Assembly: GCF_900106665.1 (NCBI RefSeq)
Contig: NZ_FNNA01000002.1
Coordinates: forward strand, 124,001-188,000
Length of the DNA stretch: 64,000 nucleotides
Reading direction: 5' to 3'
DNA from: Paracoccus sanguinis
Lineage (GTDB): Bacteria > Pseudomonadota > Alphaproteobacteria > Rhodobacterales > Rhodobacteraceae
Shown: positions 1 through 8,749 of the stretch, piece after piece
Numbering within the stretch: position 1 is the stretch's first letter
Layout of the letters: the number at the start of each line of letters is the position of its first letter
Translations under genes and position numbers: made by a program
The notes under the pieces: model-generated
What the model was told of the DNA's origin: nothing
The model's input: the letters and a program-made list of their open reading frames with translations, nothing else
Databases searched by the model: none

Positions 1-1
1 C

Positions 2-658
2 TTCACCGGAGTCCCGGTCGTCGCCGCCAACGCCACCACGACGGTCGCGGCGCTGCCCGGCTACCTTGCCGCGGCCCTCGGCTTTCGCCGCGACATCGCC
101 CGCATCGACCGGGCGCTCGTCACGCGGCTGACGCTCTGGACCATGCTCGGGGGTGCGGTGGGGTCAGGGCTGCTGCTTGTGTCGTCCAACACGGCCTTCG
201 CCGCCATCGTGCCGTTCCTGCTGCTTGCCGCCACGCTGGTGTTCCTCGGCGGCCCCCGCATCCGCGAGATCGCCAGCCAGTATCGCGGCGGCGTCACCGC
301 CTTCGGCGCCGGGACCATGCTGCCGGTGGCAATCTACGGGGGCTACTTCAACGGCGGGCTGGGGATCGTGCTGCTGGCGCTCTTCTCGCTCTGGGGGATG
401 ACCGACCTGCACGCGATGAACGGGCTGAAGAGCTGGCTGTCCTTCGCGCTCGCCATCATCAGCTTCGCGATCTTCGCCGCTGGCGGGCAGATCGTCTGGT
501 GGGAATGTCTCGCCATGTCGGTGGGCACCATCCTCGGCGGCTTTCTCGGAGCCCCCGTGGCCCGCCGCATCCCCGTCCGGGTGCTGCGCGGGTTGATCGC
601 GGTCGTCGGGTTCGGCATGACGGCGGTATTCTTCTGGCGCCTCATCAACGGAGCATGA
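2..658 (+). CDS. TauE/SafE (TSUP) family permease, 5' partial
   Basis: The reading frame is open from the window edge, so the N-terminus is missing; 218 residues remain. It is strongly hydrophobic, with several predicted membrane helices, and an early stretch (VVAANATTTVAALPGY) resembles the conserved first repeat of the TSUP (sulfite exporter TauE/SafE) family, a group of inner-membrane transporters for small sulfur- or carbon-containing anions. The substrate cannot be inferred here. It ends with TGA three bases before the ridA start, so the two genes are probably cotranscribed. Confidence 0.8.
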   Translation, partial: FTGVPVVAANATTTVAALPGYLAAALGFRRDIARIDRALVTRLTLWTMLGGAVGSGLLLVSSNTAFAAIVPFLLLAATLVFLGGPRIREIASQYRGGVTAFGAGTMLPVAIYGGYFNGGLGIVLLALFSLWGMTDLHAMNGLKSWLSFALAIISFAIFAAGGQIVWWECLAMSVGTILGGFLGAPVARRIPVRVLRGLIAVVGFGMTAVFFWRLINGA

Positions 659-660
659 CC

Positions 661-1008
661 ATGGCGGACATCAAGCGCATCGAGACCGGCAACCGCATGA
701 GCATGGCGGTCGTCCACAACGGCACGGTCTATCTGGCCGGGCAGGTCGGCAAGCCGGGCGAGAGCGTGACCGACCAGACCCGCGAGGTGCTGGCGCAGGT
801 GGACCGCCTGCTGGCCGAGGCGGGGACCGACAAGACCCGCATCCTCTCGGCGCAGATCTGGCTGGCCGACATGGCCGACTTCGCCGAGATGAACGCCGTC
901 TGGGACGCATGGGTGCCGCAGGGCCACACCCCGGCCCGCGCCACCGGCGAGGCGAAGCTCGCCACCCCCGACTACAAGGTCGAGGTGATCGTCGTCGCGG
1001 CGCTGTAA
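661..1008 (+). CDS. RidA/YjgF family enamine/imine deaminase
   Basis: A 115-residue protein of typical RidA size. The family forms cytosolic trimers that hydrolyse reactive enamine/imine intermediates released by PLP enzymes. Seen here are the N-terminal start of the fold (VYLAGQVG), a central helix resembling 'QTREVLAQVDRLLAEAG', and a C-terminal segment with A-R-A followed by VEVIVVAAL. An in-frame ATG lies at 655, overlapping the upstream TGA, but GGAG at 650-653 is correctly spaced for the ATG at 661, so I chose that one. It probably shares a transcript with the upstream permease. The Rid subfamily is unresolved. Confidence 0.88.
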   Translation: MADIKRIETGNRMSMAVVHNGTVYLAGQVGKPGESVTDQTREVLAQVDRLLAEAGTDKTRILSAQIWLADMADFAEMNAVWDAWVPQGHTPARATGEAKLATPDYKVEVIVVAAL

Positions 1009-1109
1009 GCGAAGCGACTAGCGCGGCCCGTATGCGGACCACCCGGCGGGGCTATTCAACGGCCCCGTCGGCGGACTCGTCGGCTTCCCACCCGACCATT
1101 CCGTAAGGC

Positions 1110-2267
1110 TCAGGCGGCGCGCGGTTCCAGCGCGCCGATCACGGATCGAGCCGCCCGCAGGCCGGGCGGCTCTCCGCCCCGGCCCAGCCGCTCCATCGTC
1201 AGCTGCATCGCGGCCAGCTGTTCGCCGCGCATCGCCTCGTCGTCGAGCAGCCCGACCAGCGCCGCGGCCATCGGGCCCGGCTGGCAGCGCCGGCCGAGGA
1301 ACTCGGGGACCGCGCGGGTCTCGCTCACCAGATTCACGAGCGTCACCGTGTCGGTCTTGAGGAGCCAGCCGACCAGCATCCGGCTGAGCGGCGCCATGTC
1401 GTAGCCGATCACCATCGGCACCGCGTTGGCGGCGAGCTCGAGGCTGACCGTGCCCGACGCCGCCAGCGCCAGGTCGGCGGCGGCAAAGGCCGCGCGCTTC
1501 GCGGCCGCATCCTCGACCACCACCGGGGCCGAGGGCCAGCGCTTGGCCATCGTGCCGACCATGTCGGCCACCCCCGGCACGGTCGGCAGGACCACCCGGA
1601 TCTCGGGCACCCGGTCGCGCATGCGCATCAGCGCCTCGTCGAAGCGCCCGCCGAGCCGCGCCACCTCGCCCCGGCGCGAGCCGGGCAGGCACAGCACCAG
1701 CGGCGCATCCGGGGCGATGTCGTGGGCGGCGCGAAAGGCCGCGGCCTCACCGGCCGTCGCGCGGGGTTGGGACACCACCGGGTGGCCGACGAAATCACAG
1801 CTCATCCCCGCCTCGTGCATCAGCGGCGGCTCGAAGGGCAGGATGGCGAGGACATGGTCGATGACCTCGGCCATGCGCTCGGCGCGGCCCGGCCGCCAGG
1901 CCCAGACGGAGGGGGCCACGTAGTGAACGGTGCGGATGCCGGGCGCGGCCTCGCGCACCCGCCGCGCCACGCGCAGGCAGAAATCCGGGCTGTCGATGGT
2001 GATGAGCACGTCGGGCCGGAAGGCGAGCGCCGCCTCGGCGGTCTCGGCGATGCGGCGCTTGAGGGCGCGGTACTTCGGCAGCACCTCGACGAGGCCCATG
2101 ACGCTGAGCTCAGACATCGGGAACAGGCTCGTGAGCCCCTCGCCCGCCATCAGCGGCCCGCCGACGCCGGCGATGGAGAGGTCCGGGTCAAGCTGGCGCA
2201 ACCCGTTGATGAGCGCCGCACCCAGCGCATCGCCCGAGGGCTCGCCCGCGATCAGGAACGCGCGCAT
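1110..2267 (-). CDS. lpxB: Lipid-A-disaccharide synthase
   Basis: A 385-residue GT19 glycosyltransferase that condenses UDP-2,3-diacylglucosamine with lipid X to make lipid A disaccharide 1-phosphate at the inner face of the cytoplasmic membrane. The N-terminus carries the conserved AGEPSGDALGA motif and the middle has the family's SVWAWRPGR segment; further on LCLPGSRRGE and AASGTVSLELA, the nucleotide-sugar-binding hallmarks, are visible. It is the last gene of the minus-strand lipid A block, downstream of lpxI, and is separated from it by a large inverted repeat at 2289-2353. Confidence 0.97.
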   Translation of the reverse strand: MRAFLIAGEPSGDALGAALINGLRQLDPDLSIAGVGGPLMAGEGLTSLFPMSELSVMGLVEVLPKYRALKRRIAETAEAALAFRPDVLITIDSPDFCLRVARRVREAAPGIRTVHYVAPSVWAWRPGRAERMAEVIDHVLAILPFEPPLMHEAGMSCDFVGHPVVSQPRATAGEAAAFRAAHDIAPDAPLVLCLPGSRRGEVARLGGRFDEALMRMRDRVPEIRVVLPTVPGVADMVGTMAKRWPSAPVVVEDAAAKRAAFAAADLALAASGTVSLELAANAVPMVIGYDMAPLSRMLVGWLLKTDTVTLVNLVSETRAVPEFLGRRCQPGPMAAALVGLLDDEAMRGEQLAAMQLTMERLGRGGEPPGLRAARSVIGALEPRAA

Positions 2268-2288
2268 CGCGGACCCCCGACGTGGCAG

Positions 2289-2353
2289 GGGGATTCGGGC
2301 CAGTCAGACGTCCTCCGGCGCCGCGAACAGGCGTCTTTCTGGTTCAAATCCCC
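2289..2353. repeat. Inverted-repeat intergenic element between lpxI and lpxB
   Basis: Two arms of about 22 bases face each other: 2289-2310 (GGGGATTCGGGCCAGTCAGA...) and 2331-2353, whose reverse complement is GGGGATTTGAACCAGAAAGA followed by CGC. They differ at only a few positions and are separated by about 20 bases. The right arm covers the lpxI stop codon. The core ATT-x-GGGCCAGAAAGACG recurs at 36773-36820 and, more loosely, at three other intergenic sites. It could act as an attenuator or mRNA-stabilising hairpin between the two genes. Confidence 0.7.
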
Positions 2354-3138
2354 GATTCCGCGCGTGCCCACAGGAACAGCCCCGCCTCGTTCGCCGCCGC
2401 CTCGGTTTCGGCGCGGTCCAGCACCAGAACGCCGCCCGCGGCCCAGACGATCCCCGACAATCGCGCGGCGGCGGCCTGTGCCACCGTCTCGGGGCCGATT
2501 GCGGGCAGGTCGATGCGGCGGTCTTGCCCAGGCTTCGGTGCCTTGTAAAGCACCCCGCTGCGCGGCGTCTCCCGCGTGGCGGCCACGAACTCCAGCATCG
2601 CCGCGGTCCCCGGCAGCGTCTCGAGCGCGAGGCAGAGGCCGCCCGCCACCACGCAGCCCTGCCCGATGTCGAGCGGCCCCGTCGCGGCGAGGATCGCCGC
2701 CGCACGGTCCGCGTCGGCGCGGTCGCCCGCCGTGGGGGCGCCGGCCAGCACCCGCTCGCCCGGCAGCAAATCGGGGCGCAGCGTCTCGGCGCCGACCACG
2801 GACAGGCCCCACTCCTCGAAGATGGCAATGAGTTCGCGCAGCGCCGCGTCGTCGCCCTGCCCCATCGCGGCGGCGATGCGGGGGACGAGGGTGGCGGTGC
2901 GGGGATCGAACGCCTCGGGGTCAAGCCGCGGGCGGCGCACGGCCCCGGCAAAGGCCACCTGCGTCACGCCCTCGTCGAGCAGCCGGCCCATCAGCGGCAC
3001 CAGCCGTTCGAGCCGGAACGGCTCGGCCGCAAGGGCCGGGGTGACGCCTTCGAGGGCGAAGACCAGCGGCGCCTCGACCGCCTCGGCCAGAAGCACCGGC
3101 AGCCGCCCGGCCCCGGCGATGATCGCGGTGCGGGTCAT
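2344..3138 (-). CDS. lpxI: UDP-2,3-diacylglucosamine pyrophosphatase LpxI
   Basis: A 264-residue protein of the LpxI (DUF1009) family, which replaces LpxH in many alphaproteobacteria. It hydrolyses UDP-2,3-diacylglucosamine to lipid X and UMP. The start TAIIAGAGRLPVLLAEA and the C-terminal GQDRRIDLPAIGPETV with IVWAAGGVLVLD match the two domains of the family as I know it. It sits 13 bases after lpxA and before lpxB, exactly where the LpxH/LpxI step is expected, which supports the call. The stop codon lies inside the inverted repeat at 2289-2353. Confidence 0.93.
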   Translation of the reverse strand: MTRTAIIAGAGRLPVLLAEAVEAPLVFALEGVTPALAAEPFRLERLVPLMGRLLDEGVTQVAFAGAVRRPRLDPEAFDPRTATLVPRIAAAMGQGDDAALRELIAIFEEWGLSVVGAETLRPDLLPGERVLAGAPTAGDRADADRAAAILAATGPLDIGQGCVVAGGLCLALETLPGTAAMLEFVAATRETPRSGVLYKAPKPGQDRRIDLPAIGPETVAQAAAARLSGIVWAAGGVLVLDRAETEAAANEAGLFLWARAESGI

Positions 3139-3151
3139 CCGCCGTGCCCTG

Positions 3152-3937
3152 TCATCCGTGCGGGGTGAGGAAGCTGCGGTCCGACGGCCCGAGGATGAAG
3201 TCGAGCATCTCGCGCTCCATCGCCGTGGTGGCCTCGCCCGCCCGCGCCCGCGCCGTCTCGCGGAAGGCGCCGGTGCCGAGATCGGCGAGCAGCCCGCGCA
3301 GCGCGGCGATTTCGGCCCGGCTGGCGCCGCGGCGCTTGAGGCCGACGAGGTTCAGCCCGTCGAGATGCCCGCGCGGCCCCGAGACCAGCGCGAAGGGCAG
3401 CACGTCGGCGGTGACCATGGTCAGCGCCCCGATCATCGCGCCGCGGCCGATGCGGACGAACTGGTGCACGCCCGAGAGCCCGCCGACGATCACCTCGTCG
3501 CCCAGGCTGCAATGCCCGGCGATGGCGACGTTGTTGACCAGGATCACGCCGTTGCCGACCCGGCAGTCATGGGCGACGTGGCTGCCGGCCATGAAGAGCC
3601 CGTCGTCACCCACCTGCGTTAGCCCCCCGCCGCCCGCGGTGCCGGGGTTCATGGTGACGTATTCGCGGATGCGGTTGCGGGCGCCGACCACCAGCCGCGT
3701 GTCCTCGCCCGCGTATTTCAGGTCCTGCGGCGCCTCGCCGATGCAGGCGAAGGGATAGAGGGTCGAGCCGGCGCCGATCTCGGTGTCGCCCATGACGACG
3801 ACATGGGACTTGAGCACCACCCCGTCGCCCAGCCGCACCCGGGGGCCGACGTGGCAGAAGGGGCCGATGCGGACGCCCTCGCCCAAGGCTGCCCCCGGCT
3901 CGACGATGGCCGAGGGGTGGATGAGCGTCTCAGCCAT
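3152..3937 (-). CDS. lpxA: UDP-N-acetylglucosamine acyltransferase
   Basis: A 261-residue left-handed beta-helix acyltransferase catalysing the first step of lipid A synthesis, transfer of a 3-hydroxyacyl chain from ACP to UDP-GlcNAc. Hexapeptide repeats (for example VRIGPF, VRLGDG, TEIGAG) fill residues 5-190, and GSHVAHDC at about 119-125 contains the likely catalytic histidine (His123). The start overlaps the end of fabZ by 8 bases (ATGGCTGA), indicating translational coupling. Chain-length preference cannot be read with confidence. Confidence 0.97.
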   Translation of the reverse strand: MAETLIHPSAIVEPGAALGEGVRIGPFCHVGPRVRLGDGVVLKSHVVVMGDTEIGAGSTLYPFACIGEAPQDLKYAGEDTRLVVGARNRIREYVTMNPGTAGGGGLTQVGDDGLFMAGSHVAHDCRVGNGVILVNNVAIAGHCSLGDEVIVGGLSGVHQFVRIGRGAMIGALTMVTADVLPFALVSGPRGHLDGLNLVGLKRRGASRAEIAALRGLLADLGTGAFRETARARAGEATTAMEREMLDFILGPSDRSFLTPHG

Positions 3938-4421
3938 CCGCCCCGCCCGAGCCGCCGGACTTGAGGTCCATCATCGCCGTGAACGCCGCCTCGGCGACGA
4001 GCTGGCCGTCGACGCGAGCCTCGCCGGTGAACTTCCAGATCTTGCCGCCGGGGCGCTTGACGGTGACGTGCAGCTCGAGCACGTCGCCGGGCTGGACCAT
4101 GCGGCGGAACTTGGCCGCGTCGATGCCCATGAAATACGTCAGCAGCGGCTCGTCGATGATGTTCATCGAGATACCGACCATCACCGCTGCGGTCTGGGCC
4201 ATCGCCTCGACGATCAACACGCCGGGCATGATCGGCTGGGCGGGGAAATGGCCGGGGAAATGCGGCTCGTTCGAGGTCACGCACTTGATCCCCACCGCCC
4301 CCTCATAGGGGACGATGTCGCGGACCTTGTCGATCATCAGGAACGGATAGCGGTGCGGGATGATCCGCTTGATGAGGGCCAGGTCGGCGGCGGTGTGCGG
4401 GGCGGGGTTGCGCTCGGCCAT
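3930..4421 (-). CDS. fabZ: 3-hydroxyacyl-ACP dehydratase FabZ
   Basis: A 163-residue hotdog-fold dehydratase of fatty acid synthesis, acting on 3-hydroxyacyl-ACP in the cytosol. The catalytic-site signature [21 protein letters not shown] is clear, preceded by [13 protein letters not shown]. Of two consecutive ATGs (4424 and 4421), the second has GGAG at a better distance. It is coupled by overlap to lpxA, so fatty acid and lipid A synthesis, which compete for the same 3-hydroxyacyl-ACP, are expressed together. Confidence 0.96.
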   Translation of the reverse strand: MAERNPAPHTAADLALIKRIIPHRYPFLMIDKVRDIVPYEGAVGIKCVTSNEPHFPGHFPAQPIMPGVLIVEAMAQTAAVMVGISMNIIDEPLLTYFMGIDAAKFRRMVQPGDVLELHVTVKRPGGKIWKFTGEARVDGQLVAEAAFTAMMDLKSGGSGGADG

Positions 4422-4501
4422 CATGTTCTCCGTCGGGTTGGGCTTGCCTAGCAAGAAGGGCTTCCGATTGGCAAGGTTCGGCGCGGCCGACCGGCGCCGG
4501 A

Positions 4502-4545
4502 CCGGGGCGCTGCCCCGGACCCCGGGATATTTAAGCAAGGAAGAA
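4502..4545. repeat. Rhodobacteraceae-type intergenic repeat (hairpin plus GGGATATTT...GAA tail)
   Basis: A short hairpin (CCGGGGC-gct-GCCCCGG, 4502-4518) is followed by ACCCCGGGATATTTAAGCAA and GGAAGAA. The same tail pattern, GG-x-ATATTT-x-GCAAGAAAGAA, occurs at 32433-32466. From general familiarity with Rhodobacteraceae genomes this is a very common dispersed intergenic element. It lies between nadD and fabZ. Confidence 0.65.
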
Positions 4546-4554
4546 TGGGGGGCG

Positions 4555-5229
4555 TCAGGTCAGCCCGGCCAGCGGCGCGCCGGCGTCGGGGCGCAGCGTC
4601 GCGGCGCGGCGGGCGGCGCGGATGGCGCTTGAGGACAGCGCCGTCATCGGCACGTTGATCAGCACCCAGGCGGGCGGGGTCGCGTCAGCCAGCAGCGCGG
4701 CGCGGGACTCGGGCAGGCGGTGGCGGGCGAGGATCGTCGCCGCGCGGCTGGTGCGGGCCTGGGTGCGCGAGCCCGGGCGCGCGATCACCCCGATCGGCAC
4801 CCGCGCGGCGATCCCCTGCCAGCGGTCCCAGCGGGCGAACTGCACGAGGTTGTCGGACCCCATCAGCCAGACGAAGCGCACCCCGGGCCAGAGCGCCTGC
4901 ATCGCCGCCAGCGTGTCGGCCGTGCGCCGCGTGCCGAGCCGGGCCTCGAGCCCGGTGACGACGATCCGCGGGTCGTCGGCGAGCGCGCGCGCCGCCGCGA
5001 TCCGCTCGGCCAGCGGGGCGGGGCCGTGGGCCTTGAGCGGGTTGCCCGGCGAGACCAGCCACCACACCAGATCGAGCCGGAAGCGGCGCAGCGCCATTTC
5101 GGTGATGTGCAGGTGCCCGGCGTGGGGCGGGTCGAACGAGCCGCCGAGCAGCCCGATGCGCTGCCCGGCGATGGCGCGGGGCAGCGGGATGGCGTCGGCC
5201 GCGGCCGCGGGGGTCGGCGCCCGGGTCAG
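4555..5229 (-). CDS. nadD: Nicotinate-nucleotide adenylyltransferase
   Basis: This enzyme makes deamido-NAD from nicotinate mononucleotide and ATP. The nucleotidyltransferase signature [18 protein letters not shown] (with the HxGH motif) is followed by [24 protein letters not shown] and, near the end, SSSAIRAA, all typical of NadD. The first in-frame ATG (5095-5097) lies after the HxGH motif and would destroy the active site. Between it and the skp stop there is no in-frame ATG, GTG or TTG; an in-frame CTG at 5227-5229 overlapping the skp TGA gives a normal-length protein (224 aa). The true start is therefore uncertain. nadD is unusual inside a lipid A operon. Confidence 0.82.
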   Translation of the reverse strand: MTRAPTPAAAADAIPLPRAIAGQRIGLLGGSFDPPHAGHLHITEMALRRFRLDLVWWLVSPGNPLKAHGPAPLAERIAAARALADDPRIVVTGLEARLGTRRTADTLAAMQALWPGVRFVWLMGSDNLVQFARWDRWQGIAARVPIGVIARPGSRTQARTSRAATILARHRLPESRAALLADATPPAWVLINVPMTALSSSAIRAARRAATLRPDAGAPLAGLT

Positions 5230-6284
5230 GGCGCGCGGTCCGGTGCGGGGGCGGGCGTGGCGTCGGTCGGCGTGGCGGCCGCGGGGAGCGTGTCGTTGCC
5301 GGTCGCGGCGGCGGGCGCAGCGGCGTCTGCGTCGGCCGCGGGGGCCGGGCGGGCGGCGGCGGCTTCCTCGTCGGCGATGGCGGCGGCGACGATGTCGCTG
5401 CCGTCGCCCAGCGCGGCGTCGAGGGCGGCGATGGTGGCCGCCGTCACGTCGATCGTCTCGGCCGAGATCAGCACCGTGCGCTGGTCCAGCACCAAGAGCG
5501 CGCCGCGCTGCTCCATCACCGAGGTCAGGACGGGGCCGGCGGCCTGGAAGAACAGCGCCCGGTCGCGGTCCGCCTGCCGGGCCAGCGCCAGCCGGGCGTT
5601 GTCGCGCTCTTGTCGGACGGCGGTCACGCGCTCGTCGAAGGCGGTGGCCCGGCGGCGGAACTCGGCCGGGTCGAGGGTGGCGCGGGCGCGGGTCAGCGCG
5701 TCCTCGTCGGCCACCAGCGCGGCAAAGGCGGTGTCGTTGTCGGCGGCGACCTTGCGCGACTGCTCGGCGATCTCGGCCTCGGCGCGCTGGCCCCAGCGCG
5801 AGCGGCGGTAGATCGCCTCCTGGTCCACGGTCAGGATGGCCTGCGCCAGCGCGGTGCGCGCCGAGGGGCCGAGCGCGGGCGCCACGGCCGCGGGCACCGC
5901 CAGGCCGGAGGGGCGCGCGGGTTGCGGCTGCGCGCCCCCCGGATCGGCGGGCGTCTCGGGGCCGAGCGGGCGGTCGGGGCCGGTCAGGGCGAGGGCATCG
6001 CCGGGTGTGGCCGGCGGAGACGCGGGTTCCGGGGCCGCGGTCTCAGGCACAACAACAGGCGTCGGCTCGGCCGGACGGAGAGTCGGCCGGGGCCGGGGCG
6101 GGGTCGTGCCCTGCGCAACCCGGTGCGGGGCACCGGCCGCCGGTACGTCCGGGACGGTGGTCTGCGCCGCCGCCGGCCACGTCCCGGCAACGAGGGTCAG
6201 CAGCGCTGCCGCTGCCGCCGGTGCGACGGACCTGCGCCTAGAACTTCGTCGAGATCGACAGGTCGAAGGGCTGGTCCTTGTCAT
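5226..6284 (-). CDS. OmpH/Skp family periplasmic chaperone, extended
   Basis: A 352-residue protein following bamA, the classic position of the Skp/OmpH chaperone that escorts outer-membrane proteins. An arginine-rich N-terminus leads into a hydrophobic stretch ending in AAAQ at about residue 41, a plausible Sec signal peptide. A charged, alanine-rich helical region at about 140-275 (with [20 protein letters not shown] near its start) matches the coiled-coil arms of OmpH. The N- and C-terminal parts are long proline/alanine-rich tails, making it almost twice the usual length. Its ATG overlaps the end of bamA by 47 bases and no other start codon is available. Confidence 0.85.
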   Translation of the reverse strand: MTRTSPSTCRSRRSSRRRSVAPAAAAALLTLVAGTWPAAAQTTVPDVPAAGAPHRVAQGTTPPRPRPTLRPAEPTPVVVPETAAPEPASPPATPGDALALTGPDRPLGPETPADPGGAQPQPARPSGLAVPAAVAPALGPSARTALAQAILTVDQEAIYRRSRWGQRAEAEIAEQSRKVAADNDTAFAALVADEDALTRARATLDPAEFRRRATAFDERVTAVRQERDNARLALARQADRDRALFFQAAGPVLTSVMEQRGALLVLDQRTVLISAETIDVTAATIAALDAALGDGSDIVAAAIADEEAAAARPAPAADADAAAPAAATGNDTLPAAATPTDATPAPAPDRAP

Positions 6285-8631
6285 AGTCTTCCTTCTTGAC
6301 CGCCTTCGAGAAGTTGAAGCGCAGCGGGCCGACCGGCGTGGTCCAGAACAGCGACACGCCGACCGCGGCCCGCACCTTCATCCCGTCGTCAACCGTGCCG
6401 TTGGCGAACTCGGTGAAGTTGCCGTTGCCGTTGCGGTCGTTGGCGTCGCGGTCATAGCCCCCGAGGTTGTCGAGCCCCCAGACCGAGCCGGCGTCGGCGA
6501 ACAGACCGCCGGTGATGCCGTATTCCTCGGGCAGGCCCAGCGGGAACTGCGCCTCGGCGCGCGCGGCCCAGTAGTAGTTGCCGCCCAGCGCGTCCTCGTT
6601 CGGGGCGTTCAGGTCGCGCGGTCCGTAGCCGTTCGGCTCGAACCCGCGGATGCGGCCCGAGCCGCGGAACCGCTCGGTGATCCGCGTCGGCTCGTCGTCG
6701 AGCCGGTGGATGGCGCCCGCCTCGACCTCGGCGCGCAGCGTCACCTCTTCGCGCCAGGCGCGGCTTTCGACCCCGGCCGAGATCACGCTGGTCACGCCCT
6801 GCACGTCGCCGCCGACGCCCGCGAAGTCCTGGCTGAAGCGCAGCTTGTAGGCGGTCAGCGGGTTCAGCCCGCCGATACGGCTGTCGTAGGTGTAGCTGTA
6901 GCCCAGCGCCGAGCTCACCCGCTCGCCCTGCTCGGCCACGAGGATCGGCGACGAGCCGCCCCATTCCCCGCTTTCGGGATCAAGCTCGATCGGCTTCACG
7001 TCGAAGAGCTTGTCCTTGCTCAGCCGGTAGCGCAGTTCGACCCGGCCGTTCTCGCTGACCGGGAACTCGAGCCCGGTCGAAAACCCGGCGCTGCGGGTGT
7101 TGAACTTGGCGTTGTCATAGTCCGAGGTGCGGTACCAGGCCGAGAACCGCGCCCTGAGGTCGCGGCTCATGAAGAACGGCTCGACGAAGGTGAAGTCGAA
7201 GCTCTGGGTGCCGCTCGCGGTCGAGAAGGACAGGTCCACGGTCTGCCCGCGGCCGAGGAAGTTCGTCTCGGAGAGCGAGGCGTTGAAGCCCACCCCGGCC
7301 GAGGCGCCGTAGCTCGCGCCGAAGCCGAGGCTGCCGGTCGGCTGCTCTTCGACGTTGACGTCCACGATGACCTGCTGCGGGCTCGACCCCTCGCGGGTCT
7401 CGACCTGGGCATCGGCGAAATAGCCCAGCGCGCGGATGCGCTCGGCCGAATTGCGCAGCTCGCGCGGGTTGAAGGGGTCGCCCTCGACGGTGTTGAACTG
7501 CCGCCGGATGACCTCGTCCAGCGTCGTGGTGTTGCCCTCGATGTCGATCCGCTCGACGAAGACGCGCGGGCCGCGGACCAGCGCGAAGGTCAGGTCGAGC
7601 GTCTGGTTGCGCATGTTGCGGGTGATGCGCGGCTCGAAGCTCAGGAAGTCGCGGCCCTGCTGGATGGCGATCGCCTCCATCCGCTGGATGGTCTGCTCGA
7701 TGGCCTGGGGGCTGTAGACCTGGCCGGGGCGGACGCGGTTCTGGGCGATGTAGGGGCCGGCATCGACGCCGGGCACCTCGCTCACCACGTCGACGCGGCC
7801 GAAGCTGTAACGCGGGCCTTCCGAGATGTTGTAGGTGACGTAGAAGGCGTCACGCTCGCGCGTCACCTCGGGGGCGACGCCCTGGACGCGGAAATCGGCG
7901 TAGCCGCGCGAGCGGTAGAAGTCGGTGAGCAGCCGCTCGTCCAGCTGCATCCGGTCGGGCGCGAACACGTCGCGGCGGATGAAGGTCCGCAGGATGCCCG
8001 CCTGCTTGGTCGACAGCACGTTGCGCAGCCGCCGGTCGGTGAAGGCGCGGTTGCCGGTGAAGCCGATGCGCTCGATCTCGGTCAGGTCGCCCTCGCGCAC
8101 CTCGAACACCAGGTCCACGCGGTTGTTCGGGCGGCGGATGACGCGCGGATCGACGCGGGCGGCATAGCGCCCCTCGGCGGCATAGGCGGCGGCGATGGCC
8201 TGGGCGTCCTGCTCGGCCTGGCTGGGCGAGAACACCCGGCGCGAGCGCGACTGGACCAGCTCGGCCAGCTTTTCGTCCTTGATCCGGCGGTTGCCCTCGA
8301 AGCTGATGACGTTGATGGTCGGGTATTCGCTGACCCGGATCACCAGGGTCGTGCCCTGCGGGACGATCTCGACCGTCTCGAACAGCCCCGACGCCTGCAG
8401 CCGCTGCTGCGCGTCGTTCAGGTCGCCGGCCGAAAGATTGGCGCCGCGGCGGATGTTGGCCAGCGACAGCGCCGTCTCGGCGTCCACCCCCTGCGCCCCT
8501 TCGAGCCTGACCTGGGTATAGACGGCGGCCGCGGCGGGCGTCGCCACCCCTGCCGCTGCGCTCAGGGCCGCGGCCAGCGCCAGCCCTGCGACCTGCGCCC
8601 GCGGGCGGATCCCCTCGTTTCTGTCGCTCAT
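6238..8631 (-). CDS. bamA: Outer membrane protein assembly factor BamA
   Basis: A 797-residue Omp85 protein, the central pore of the BAM complex that inserts beta-barrels into the outer membrane. A signal peptide occupies about residues 1-35 (ending ATPAAAA). POTRA domains follow up to about 430, with typical YPTINVISFEGNRRI and IERIGFTGNRAF segments. The C-terminal barrel contains the conserved loop-6 motif as IRGFEPNGYGPRD, and the protein ends in phenylalanine as outer-membrane barrels do. It lies between rseP and skp and has its own strong promoter at 8691-8719. Confidence 0.98.
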   Translation of the reverse strand: MSDRNEGIRPRAQVAGLALAAALSAAAGVATPAAAAVYTQVRLEGAQGVDAETALSLANIRRGANLSAGDLNDAQQRLQASGLFETVEIVPQGTTLVIRVSEYPTINVISFEGNRRIKDEKLAELVQSRSRRVFSPSQAEQDAQAIAAAYAAEGRYAARVDPRVIRRPNNRVDLVFEVREGDLTEIERIGFTGNRAFTDRRLRNVLSTKQAGILRTFIRRDVFAPDRMQLDERLLTDFYRSRGYADFRVQGVAPEVTRERDAFYVTYNISEGPRYSFGRVDVVSEVPGVDAGPYIAQNRVRPGQVYSPQAIEQTIQRMEAIAIQQGRDFLSFEPRITRNMRNQTLDLTFALVRGPRVFVERIDIEGNTTTLDEVIRRQFNTVEGDPFNPRELRNSAERIRALGYFADAQVETREGSSPQQVIVDVNVEEQPTGSLGFGASYGASAGVGFNASLSETNFLGRGQTVDLSFSTASGTQSFDFTFVEPFFMSRDLRARFSAWYRTSDYDNAKFNTRSAGFSTGLEFPVSENGRVELRYRLSKDKLFDVKPIELDPESGEWGGSSPILVAEQGERVSSALGYSYTYDSRIGGLNPLTAYKLRFSQDFAGVGGDVQGVTSVISAGVESRAWREEVTLRAEVEAGAIHRLDDEPTRITERFRGSGRIRGFEPNGYGPRDLNAPNEDALGGNYYWAARAEAQFPLGLPEEYGITGGLFADAGSVWGLDNLGGYDRDANDRNGNGNFTEFANGTVDDGMKVRAAVGVSLFWTTPVGPLRFNFSKAVKKEDYDKDQPFDLSISTKF

Positions 8632-8690
8632 CGCCCGCCCCTCGCGTCTGCGTGCCTGCGCCGGGTTTGCCCGTGCGCGTTTGGGGGCAG

Positions 8691-8719
8691 GATTAACCCT
8701 CTCGGGTGGCAGCTGTCAA
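8691..8719 (-). promoter_or_regulatory. Sigma70-type promoter for bamA
   Basis: On the minus strand a perfect -35 hexamer TTGACA (8719-8714) is followed after exactly 17 bases by TTAATC (8696-8691) as -10. Transcription would begin near 8684, giving a leader of about 50 bases before the bamA ATG at 8631. It is one of the best consensus matches I noticed in the window. The -35 lies in the T-tract of the rseP hairpin. Confidence 0.7.
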
Positions 8720-8749
8720 AATGAAACCCCGCCGCGGCGGCGGTTTCAT
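8716..8749 (-). terminator. Rho-independent terminator of rseP
   Basis: The sequence ATGAAACC...GGTTTCAT (8721-8728 pairing with 8742-8749) encloses a self-complementary GC-rich core, and on the minus strand it is followed by TTTT. The stem covers the rseP stop codon (8746-8748). It would end the upstream dxr-rseP transcript just before the bamA promoter. Confidence 0.6.

Noticed and set aside
2338..2353. GGTTCAAATCC resembling a tRNA T-arm
   Set aside because: No acceptor stem, anticodon arm or CCA-side pairing is present; the bases are one arm of the inverted repeat and include the lpxI stop codon.
5836..8724. A 962-codon open frame on the + strand opposite bamA and skp
   Set aside because: An antisense shadow produced by high GC; its translation has no family likeness while the minus strand encodes BamA.
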